From Auxenochlorella pyrenoidosa (Eukaryota; Chlorophyta; Trebouxiophyceae; Chlorellales; Chlorellaceae): a DNA stretch of 20,406 bases. The DNA lies in assembly GCA_001430745.1 (NCBI GenBank), contig KQ481983.1, positions 3,698,341-3,718,746 of the forward strand, read 5' to 3'. This document shows positions 1-8,800 of the stretch, one piece after another. Under the pieces are notes generated by a model, which was given only the letters and a program-made list of their open reading frames with translations, ran no database searches and had not been told where the DNA came from. Position 1 is the first letter of the stretch, and each line of letters opens with the position of its first letter. The translations under genes and the position numbers were made by a program.

Positions 1-207
1 AGGGGCAGGGAGGAGGCGGGTGCTGGCCCAAGGGCAGGTGAGCACGCTGAGCAAGGTGCACTGCTCGGCTCAGTTTTCACTACTCATGCGGATGTGAATG
101 CCGGCGATGCATGAGCCCCGCGCACCGGCTCTGCATGCCGCTCGCTGCACACAGGCTGCGACCGCCCCCCTCACCCCCCTCCACCCACCCACCCACACCA
201 CCCACAC
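1..207 (-). other. Intron 8 of the G6PDH gene (partial, runs off the left edge)
   Basis: The minus-strand exon ending at 208 is followed by a GT donor at 207-206. No acceptor continuing the G6PDH frame is seen before base 1, so the rest of the gene lies outside the window. The intron begins with closely spaced G-runs on the minus strand (about 165-206). Confidence 0.7.
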
Positions 208-2845
208 CTGCACGTTGCGGATGTACTGCCGGCTCCACAGCGGCTCAAACACCAGGTTGGCAAAGCGCAGCACCGTCAGGTTCTCAATCAGCTCCTTGCC
301 CTGCGGGCAGGGGCAGCAGGCGGGGGCGGATGGCATTACGCGGGCCTCAGCGGCGGATCGCGGGGCAGAACAGCTCACAGGCTTTGCGCCCGGCCAACCG
401 GCCGCCACACATGGGAGCGTGAGCAGGGTGCGACAGAGGCAGGCAGAGCGTCCATGATCGGGGGGTCTGCCTGCAAACCAGCCAGCCAACCCAACACATG
501 CAGAGTCACAGAACGTGCAGCGGCGGGCGTGGCGGGTGCGGCAGCAGCGGGCACAGCGGGCACAGCAGGCGCAGCAGCAGGCGCAGCACCCACCAGGTAG
601 TGGTCGATGCGGTAGATCTGGTCCTCCCGCAGGTGGCAGTACAGCTCCTCCGACAGCTGGCGGAAGGAGTCGGAATCGCGCCCAAACGGCTTCTCCACAA
701 TCATGCGCGTCCAGCCGTTGCTGCAGGGGGGGAAGTGAGGGCGGGGTTGGATGGGGCGGGGGGCGGGGCGGAGGGGGTGTTGGAGGGCGAGGCACCAAAA
801 GACACGAGGGGTCGACTGGAAAGGCATGATGTGTTGCATGGCATGTCGAGCTCGCCACTGCATGCCAATCCGTTGCTTCCTGCAGGCTGCCTGCAAGGCC
901 GCCACCACAGGTATCCCTGGCGCACCAGGCAGGCGGGCTGCGCTGCTGGTGGATGGGCATGCTCCGCCCAGTCCCTCTTCCCCTTAGCGCACCTGCTGGA
1001 GGCGGCGCGGGAGGCGGCCCCCGCCACCGCGGTGAAGATGTTGGGCGGGATGGAGAGGTAGAAGAGGCGGTCGGCGCTGGCCAGCCCCGCCTCGCCCTCC
1101 GCCATGCGGTTCGACAGCGCCGCAAAGTCCTCGTCCGAGGCGTACTGGCCCTGCAGGGGGGGGGGGGCAGGCACCGTTGGGGCAGACTGCCAGGGTGCAA
1201 GCGGGCAGAGGCGCGACGGCTGGGCCGCGGGAGAGCAGCAACGCAGGCCAGGGGCGGTGGGTGGGTGTGGGGCGAGCTGCAAGCCAGCGGAACGTGCGCG
1301 CTGGGGGACTGCTGAGGAGGACGCCCAGAAGCCGTGGGGCCCCCGCTCACCGGCTGGTAGAAGCAGCGGGAGAGGAACTCATCCATCTTGCGCCCGCAGT
1401 CGCGCCTGCGGCAGGGGGGAGGGCAGGAACCGGGGTGGGGGCGCGCTGGGGGGTGCGAGCAAGCGGTGGGGGCGCGCTGGGGGGTGCGGGCAAGCCCCGA
1501 GGCGTGTCTGGGACTGTACCCTGCCCAGCCCGGCTGCTGCATGCACGGCCCTGCCCCGGCCATGCGCTTGGGCCCCCCCTGGCCGCGGGCGCTCACGCGT
1601 CGGCGATGCGGCAGGTGAGCGAGCTGCCAATCATGTCCCGGAACTCTGCGTCGCTCATCTTGCTGCGGGCGTAGCCGTAGACGCGAAAGTTCTGGGGGCA
1701 AAGGGAAGGCGGGGGGCAAACGCTGGCGTCACGAGGAGGGGAGGTGCCAGGGGCGGCCGAGGGGCGCGCTGGAGCCCCCGTGCCCGCGCAGCCCTGGCGC
1801 GCAGGCAACGCTGGCAGCAGCCTGGCAGCATGCCGCCCATGCAGACAGCAACAGTGTGAAGCCTGCTGCCACGCCGCAGCCGGATGCCAGAACAGGTATT
1901 GCAACGCGCTCCGCTTTGACTGGCATGCTCAGCGCACACAAGGCAGGCGGGGAACCCCTCTGGGCACCACCCCCTGCATCGGAACCCCACCCCCCACAAC
2001 CCCATGTCCCACACCTCAGCGCACCCCACCCCCGGCACACACACCTTGGGCAGCATGTTTTCGTAGTACAGCGCAAACAGGGCGGGCAGGATCTTCTTCT
2101 TGGCAAGGTCCCCCGAGGCCCCCACCACGCAGATGGACAGCGCGCACTGGCTCCAGTTCTCCTCCTGCAGCCCATACACCTGCGGGCAGCCGGCGGGGCG
2201 CCATATGCTTGCTCAGTGCTCAGAAGTTGGGGTGTGCGCGCCGGTGGGCGGAGGCTGGATCCGCCTCCCACTCCCGCGTACGGACTGCAGCGCCCTGCAG
2301 TTTCCCCACAACCAGCGCACCTGCATGTTTTGAAACGATGGCGTCGACTGGGCGGGCTGTCGCCCGCCCGCTGCCGCTGGCTGCACATCTGCTGCTGTTG
2401 CTGCCCCAGCTGCTGCTGCCACCTTGCCGCTGCCTGCAAGGCGGGAGTATAAACCTCCTGTTCAGGGCTATGCAAAAGTGAGCTTGGGCGTGCGGTGCCA
2501 GCAAACAGGCTGTCAAGCTCGCAATGGTGCAATTCAGTGCACCACAGCACTGCGTGACGAGCCTGTTCAGAAGTGTTTCTGCTCTTATCAAACTTGCCAA
2601 GTCACAGCACCCACCGTTGGACGAGGCCACTGCCGCCTCGCCCGCCTGCGCCCGCGCTCTCAGCCTGCGCTGGCAAAAGGGCAGCTTTGTGACTTGCGCC
2701 GAGAAGGCGGCGGCAGCCAGGAAGCCTGGGCGCGGCAGCGCCCGTCCAGAGGAGTGTAAGCTGTGATCGAGACCTCACCGGAGCTGCCGGGGCTGCGCTC
2801 GGAACCCAGGCACCTTGGTCTGCTGCTGCTGCCAGGCGCAGGCAT
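208..2845 (-). CDS. G6PD: Glucose-6-phosphate 1-dehydrogenase, plastid type (N-terminal half, partial)
   Basis: Catalyses the first, NADPH-producing step of the oxidative pentose phosphate pathway, probably in the plastid. Exons on the minus strand: 2779-2845, 2321-2433, 2045-2179, 1597-1691, 1351-1405, 993-1150, 594-720, 208-300. All phases agree, giving 281 codons before the left edge. The nucleotide-binding [10 protein letters not shown] is at residues 80-89, EKPFG at 217-221, and the family signature RIDHYLGKE at 245-253 spans an exon junction. GYARSKM and [10 protein letters not shown] match plastid rather than cytosolic isoforms. Cys132 and Cys140 match the redox-regulated pair of plant plastid G6PDH, suggesting thioredoxin control. 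From 2179 downward the identity is certain. The first exon is inferred: the second exon has no in-frame ATG except the penultimate codon, and an ATG at 2845 followed by a good GTGAGG donor joins in phase and adds a Ser/Ala/Arg-rich leader compatible with a transit peptide. Confidence 0.9.
1434..1494. repeat. Two-copy tandem repeat, period 31, inside a G6PDH intron
   Basis: A G-rich unit beginning GGTGGGGGCGCGCTGGGGGG occurs at about 1434-1463 and again at about 1465-1494 with one or two differences. It lies in the intron between the exons at 1597-1691 and 1351-1405 and has no visible coding role. Confidence 0.75.
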
Positions 2846-3996
2846 GCTGAACCTGGCCACCCTTGGGGCCTGCAGCGATCTGACTGGCTGTGACCTTCAT
2901 CCTTCAAGTTGCCAAACACGGCTGGCCCGCCAGGCGCAGGGTGACGAGAGCCCGAGCACCCAAGGGCTTTCTGTCAACTGGGCGCTTGTCTCCTTGCTTT
3001 GAGAATGGACAGAACGCAAAGTGAAGATGGTTGCAGCGCGGACAAGGCTTGGGGCGGTGCCTCCACCCTCAGATGCAAAAGGTGCTCTCAGCTGCAGCGC
3101 ACCGAGCGCCGGGGAGCAGGCGGTGCTGAGGAGGCCATTTCTGGGTGTATCGAGCCGAATCTTTGTGCACACTGCTGCAGGGCAGGGCTCAAGAGCTGGG
3201 CATGCTTGCACTTGGGCTCGATGCCATAGGGCGGAGAGCCGGGTTGGTTGGGCCTGGAGCACGCGCAGGCTCGAGGCACGGCCTGCTGAGGCAGCATCGT
3301 GTCTTCTGTGAAGCAAGCCGTGTTCACACCCTGCAGGCCGGGTCATGAATACATCTTTGCATGGCACTCCCGCCCCATCGTCTGTGCGCATCTGCAATGA
3401 GGACTGGGCTGGTCATGCATTTGAGCGGTTCATGAAGACATGAGCCGAGAGGGGCATACAGTAGGTGCACACGTGGTTCTCGCCCACACAAGAGCTCTTA
3501 TAAACGCCAGTGCTGGCCCGCCTCGCTGCTTCGGTGGGCAGGCAGACCCATAAGCCACCAACTGGCCGCTGCGTCCGCACTGGCCTTGCTCAACGGCAAA
3601 CAGCATGACAGGCCGCGGGGTGCACAGCCCTGAGGGACTGTGAAGTGTTTGCAGAGGGATACCCTGATATACAGGTGGATTTGCAGCAAAAGGTGGTTGT
3701 AGGGCCGGGCGACCATCAATCGAGCAGGCAATGCGAATGTAAGGCAGTCGTTCAGGCTCTCGAATGGAAGCGCATGCATCTCTGAGCTGGAGCCATGAAA
3801 GGATGGTCAGGATCTGTGCAGTTAAAAGGGATTTGGTACATGAAAGGAACGCAGAGGGTACACTGGGGGTGCCATGGCCAGGGCAATGCGAGTGGAGCCC
3901 TGCTTATTGAGCAGGCTTCATAAAGCATCTGGTGGCAGCTGTCAAAGGCGTGGCCCTGGCGGCAGAAGCGTGGCTTCACGAAGTGCCATGCCGTGC
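2846..3996. other. Intergenic region between G6PDH and the PRXL2-like gene
   Basis: About 1.15 kb with no exon I recognise on either strand. Both flanking genes are on the minus strand, so it should hold the 3' UTR of the PRXL2-like gene (right) and the promoter and 5' UTR of G6PDH (left). Open frames here, for example 2897-3397 on the minus strand, show no family motif and look like chance frames in GC-rich DNA. I found no TTACA (minus-strand TGTAA) in the 220 bases below the PRXL2 stop codon and no convincing TATA box. Confidence 0.6.
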
Positions 3997-5191
3997 TCAG
4001 CTGCCGCCCACTTTGCGTGCCTCCTCGAGCACCTTCTCAAAGGGCGCGTGGTCCCCAAAGGTCTTCTCCGGGTAGCTGTAGGCCACATCGCCACCCTTCT
4101 TGAAGATCATGAGGCCTGCAGCAGCCGGGGTGCAGGGAGGGGAGTCCACACGTCACCGCACAAGCTGCGAGTGCCCACCAGCAACACCCAGTCGCGTGGC
4201 GGCCTGCGTTGCCGGGCACACTTGCTGGACGTGAGCGCAGGATGCACGCCGGCGCAGCTGTGGTGCGGCGCAGGCTCTGCACACCCCTGGATGCGCCGGC
4301 CGCGTGCCACGCCCGCACTCCATGCCATTGCTGGCATCCCCGCCGCCTGGCAGCCCCCGCCGCGGCGCCCACCTCCCAGCGTGAGGCCGTCGCCGTTCAT
4401 GTTGGACTCCTCCACCAGTCCGGAGCCCTTGGCGCGCTTCATGTTCTTCCACGCCTCGCCCAGCGGGTTGAGCAGCGCCAGCAGCGACCCCTTCTTCACC
4501 TTGCCGCCGTGCACGGCAGCGTAGAAGGCCTTGCCCTCGTCGTAGTACAGCTCGCCACCTGCGGCAGCAGGCAAGCATGCGGGCGCCATCTTCAGTGCAA
4601 GTGGGAGTGCACGCGGGGCGCCCGGATGCAGGGTGGTGGTAACGGGGTTCCTGCAGTGCTGGCGGCTGATGCGAGGCAGGGTGCGGCGGCAACGCCGCCA
4701 GCGTCGCAAAACAGGCTGCCCTGCAGCAGCAGCGGCGGCAGCTCGGCCACAAGCAGTGGTCGCACCCCAGTACTTTGGCGCGAAGCCGTCAATCTCCCGC
4801 TGGATCCACTCGTGCACCACGCACACCAGCTTCACGCCCGACGCCTCAAACTGCGCCCGCTCAGACCACAGCTTGACCGCCTGCTCGCGGCACAGCAGCT
4901 GCAGGGGGCGGAGGCAGGGAGGTTACCCTGTCAAGGCTGGTGTCCAAATGCGTTGCTGCCTGGGGGGGGCGCCAGGCCGGCGGCGCACAAGGGACGTTGC
5001 AGGCCGCAAACGGCAGGTGGCGGCTGGAAGGCGGCGCCCGAAGCTGCCTGCCCGTGCATTCGCCGCTGTCTCACACATCCTGGGCGGCGCAGAACAACAA
5101 GCAGCACGGGCGAGTCCTTCCAGAGGTCGGAAGCAGGGAAGGCCGCGGCGTCCTCCTTGGAGCGCCGGAGCTGAGCATCCCCCAGGGCCAT
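3997..5191 (-). CDS. PRXL2/FAM213-like thioredoxin-fold protein (AhpC/TSA-like)
   Basis: Relative of peroxiredoxin-like 2A (FAM213A/PAMM), proteins with a thioredoxin fold thought to act in thiol redox control. Exons on the minus strand: 5075-5191, 4766-4898, 4373-4558, 3997-4115; phases agree and give 184 residues ending at the TGA at 3999-3997. The diagnostic RRPGC at 35-39 runs across the first junction into LLCRE, creating a CLLC (CXXC) active-site motif at 39-42, like CFLC in the animal protein. Further family landmarks are VVHEWI, ELYYDEGKAFY, GDGLTLGG and the C-terminal KTFGDHAPFEKVLEEA. The start is the first ATG of the frame (5191). The frame stays open upstream without an ATG, and a CTAG acceptor lies just before it, so a 5' UTR intron or an extra N-terminal exon is possible. 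With this start there is no evident transit or signal peptide. Confidence 0.85.
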
Positions 5192-5891
5192 TACGTCTAG
5201 ATCGAAGGGAAGCGGGATGATCGAGAGGCGAGGGAAAGGGAATGAACGGTGCAAACAGCGAAGAGCTTGTCGTGCTTGGTTTAAGGCTTGCAAAACAAGC
5301 AGGCCGCGCTTGCAGAATCTAAGATTACGCAATACCGGTCGCAACAGGTTTCTGTGCCTTCAGCTAACCCGTAGCAGCACCGCAGCGTCGCCACGCGCGC
5401 CTTGCATGACCCGCGCTACTGCGCACGAGGCTTCATGCGAAGACGGGCGGGGTACTTATATGGTCGCTGACCTTTGTTCGGCATAAAAATTCAGTCCAAC
5501 ACTCTCTATGTGTGCCATTTTGGGGGTTAGCGGGAATCCACACAACGTAGTGTAAACAGCTTCCAACGCACCTGCAGTTGGTGTGAGTGATGAACTCTTC
5601 TGTGCATTCGGTTTGAATGTCTATTGTCAATACCTGTATCAAGTGATACAGGAAGACAAGGAGAGGAGAATGGCATGATGAACGATACACACTTCTTCGA
5701 GCCTGCTGTTTTCGGCGCCATCCCCTGCCGCACAGGTGCCGGCAGCTGGCGGTGCCCGACGCCAAGTCAGACTAGGCCTGAAGAATGACCATGCTTGCAG
5801 GCACTCAGGGCCTATTGTAACACGTGCATTCACAAGTGTCTTTAAAACGCCAATTAGCATTTTGGCGCTCTCTTCCCGCATACGCGTTGCA
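5192..5891. promoter_or_regulatory. Divergent promoter region of the PRXL2-like and secreted-protein genes
   Basis: Seven hundred bases between two head-to-head start codons, less GC-rich than the coding DNA. On the minus strand ATATAAG (5455-5461) is a possible TATA box for the PRXL2-like gene, about 265 bases from its ATG, which would leave room for a 5' UTR with an intron. On the plus side TTTAAAA (5841-5847), CCAAT (5850-5854) and TTTGGCGC (5861-5868) sit just ahead of the ATG at 5892. No gene is seen in this interval. Confidence 0.5.
5848..5868 (+). promoter_or_regulatory. Small inverted repeat with CCAAT and an E2F-like site
   Basis: CGCCAA (5848-5853) and TTGGCG (5862-5867) form inverted arms around 8 bases. 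The left arm overlaps a CCAAT box; the right arm lies in TTTGGCGC, which fits the E2F core TTTSGCGC. The element ends 23 bases before the start codon of the secreted-protein gene and follows a TTTAAAA box. Motif matches only; binding is inferred. Confidence 0.3.
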
Positions 5892-8800
5892 ATGGCCCGG
5901 CTTGGCCTCCCAGCTGTGGCGCTGTGGGCGCTGCTACTGGCGATCAGAGTCGAGTGAGAGCCAATTGAAGCCAGCGCGGATTGTCCCGGCTGTCCTGCAA
6001 GCTCCGCCCCACCTCCACCTGAAGGCGAACTGGTCCTGCCTTACGCTAGGCCCTGTGTGTGCTCAACCCGTTGCGATTGCAGGGCGGCACCAGACGGAGG
6101 CCGAAGGGCGCTGCTGGCCTCCCTACCCTTTGGTCAGTGCCAGCGGTGTGGGTGGAGGGTCAGTTGGCTTCCCGCTGGGACCCTGCCCGGGCGCCGCAGT
6201 CAGTGGGGGTGGCTGAGCTGCAGACACACAACAATGTCCACGTCATAAGAAATGCCACCACTGCTTGCAGATTGTGCGCAAGAAGTGGTGCTCAATGACA
6301 CGACCGCGACCGGCGACTTCCAAGTGAGTTGGGCACCCTGCTGGAGTTGCCTGCGCGAGGGGTTGCACCGCCATGCGTACTCCCTGCTGGTCCCCCCTGC
6401 ATGTCAACTCATGCTCCCCCTCACGTGCTCCTCCTACAGACCGTACTGGGTGTGCCATGGAGCCACATCAGCTGGCTGAACCCTGAGATCCCGGCCGACA
6501 CGGCAGAGGTCGAGGGCGGCACCGCAATCTGCACAGAGAACGGGCCCACCCCTGAGAGCGTTGTGCCCGCCCCGGAGCCAGGTGGGGCGGCATCCTCAGG
6601 CCCATGAACGTTGGCATCAGGAGGTGCCGCCTGTCTGCACCTCTGTCCTGGCGTACGGCCGCGGCTGGGCGCCTCCAACCTGCGCCCCTGCCCTGCCCTG
6701 CAGAGCTACCATCATGGCTGCCCCCCTGGGGCGCGGCAGACAAGCGCCAGACCAGCGTGGACGGGCGCTGCGTGCAGTTCACGGGACTCCCCGCCGCGCC
6801 CGGTTATGCCGACGCCGTTCTGTGCGGCAGTGACAGCCCCTTTTCCCCGGTGCTCGCCGCCGCCCTGGGCGGCGGCCTCTCCCCTGGGTGCGAGCCCTGC
6901 GTGTACAGCCCTGTGGACAACGGCGCCTATCGGTTTGACTACGACAACCGCTGCTGGTGGGCACCGGCCTGCCGCTACCTCTTGTGATTGAAGGAGGGTC
7001 TGTGTGCCAGCTGGGGGGGCCTGCACCATTGGTGCCTTTCAGCAGTTAAAATGGAGCCTGCGGATTTGAGTGCCACGCCCATTCTCAGAAAGCGTTGCAC
7101 GGTCTCGCAACGCCCTCGCCCGCCCCGCCCCTGCCTTGGGGCCCTCTGCTCCAGACTCCACACAACCAGCTTGGCTACGTGCTCACCCCTCGCCTGCAGG
7201 CTGCAGGACAGCCCGGACATCGCTACCTGCGCGCGGGGCGGCGATGCGCAGACGTATGCCAACGCGGCGGCCGGCCTGCTCACCCGCCAGCAGACGTTTG
7301 TCAACTACCTGACCGCCACCACCGCCAACGCCACCGACCTGGCGCCCAGCTTTGCGAGTGATGTTGCTGCCACGTACAGGGCCTTCTTGAACAGCGCCTG
7401 TGGTCCCAAGGACCTCGCCCAGGCCTGCTACAACCTGCACCAGAAGCTGGGCAGGTGCGGGGGGAGGCCGGGCGGGCAGGCTCGCAAGGAGCATGCCTGC
7501 AGCGGCTGGCAGGGCTGCCGTGCAGCAGCAGGGTGGCAGGCAGGCTGCAAGCTACAGCCTGCCAAATCCATGTGTCCCGAGTCAGCCGCCCCAGCACTGC
7601 CCCGGCCCTGGCCCTGCAGGCAGCTGAACGAGGGGTTTGCAGCCAACTCGACGCTCGAGGCGCTCAAGAGCCTGCCGCCAACAGACCCCCTGGCGCCGGT
7701 GCAGCAGTCCTTTGCCGACGCCAACAGGCAAGCCGGCCGGGCTTGCAGTGCAGGGCCCCTGTGCTGCCTGTTGTACAGCAGACACTCGTGTCACATGCGA
7801 CTCATGTGCTGCTCCCATGCCACCCACGGCTGCAGGGCCAACGACTGCCAACGGGCGCAGGCCACCAACTTCACCACCGCGGCCTGCCTCTGCGACGACG
7901 CCCAGCCCTACCTGGCCTGCATGGCGCAGGCCACGTTTGAGGCCAACACCACGCTCCAGGCCCTGCTGGCCAGCACTGTCATCAGCGTCGACCCAGGTCA
8001 GGGGGCGTTCAGATGGGGCGGCATTGCGCGCGTGCCCAGGCCTGTTACGGGAGCGTATGTAGAGTCGGACCTCGCTGTAGAAGATGCATGCACCCCACCC
8101 TTACCAACCCACCCCAGCTCCGCTTCTCGGCGCTGCAGGCAGCCTGACGGCTGATCCGCAAGCCGTGTGCAACGATGTTGAGACCGGGGCACAGCTCGCG
8201 CCTCTGGACACAACCAATGCGGCAGGCAAGCCTGAGGGCAGGGGCCACTGAATTCCAGGCAGAACCGGGATTTGGACAGGCCCACGGCATCCCACCGGCT
8301 TGGAGCTGAAGAAATGCGCCGACCCACAGCCAGTCCACCTGCCCACCTCCTGAAACCATCGGCCATGCAAACCATGCTGTCCCGCCAGCCCGGGCCCTCC
8401 TCTGACTCGCGCTGCTGCCCTCCCGCTCCCCGCAGACGTGTCCAGCTTCCTGCTGGGCAGCGAGTCGGGCGACCCGCAGCGCTGCTGCTTTGTGGTGCCC
8501 CTGGCGGCCGACGCCGGCGTCACCGCCAGCGTGTGCCTCGCCCCCGTCCAGAACGCCACTGCCGAGTTCCTGGCCAGCCCGGTGACGCAGGCAGCCGACT
8601 ATGCCATCCCCTCCTGCGGCTACGAGGACCCGCTGGGCGCGTACAATGCAGCTGGGGTCGATGCCCTGGTTGGATGGCCCGTGGGCATGCAGACCAAGCT
8701 GTGCCTGCAGGTGGGGCCTGGGGGGCAAAGGCGTGCGCCTGCACAGCCAGTTGCGCCAGCTGGACGGCACCCTGCCCCTTCGCCTCGGGTGTGCATGGCC

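Noticed and set aside
539..593. GCAGCAGC-like repeats in a G6PDH intron
   Set aside because: Low-complexity GC-rich intron sequence without a regular unit; not called as a separate repeat.
70..1719. 549-codon open frame on the minus strand
   Set aside because: It runs through G6PDH exons and introns in mixed frames. Only short parts match the enzyme; the rest is intron read-through.
2897..3397. 166-codon minus-strand frame in the G6PDH-PRXL2 intergenic region
   Set aside because: It lacks family motifs and splice logic, and its residue mix looks like random GC-rich translation.
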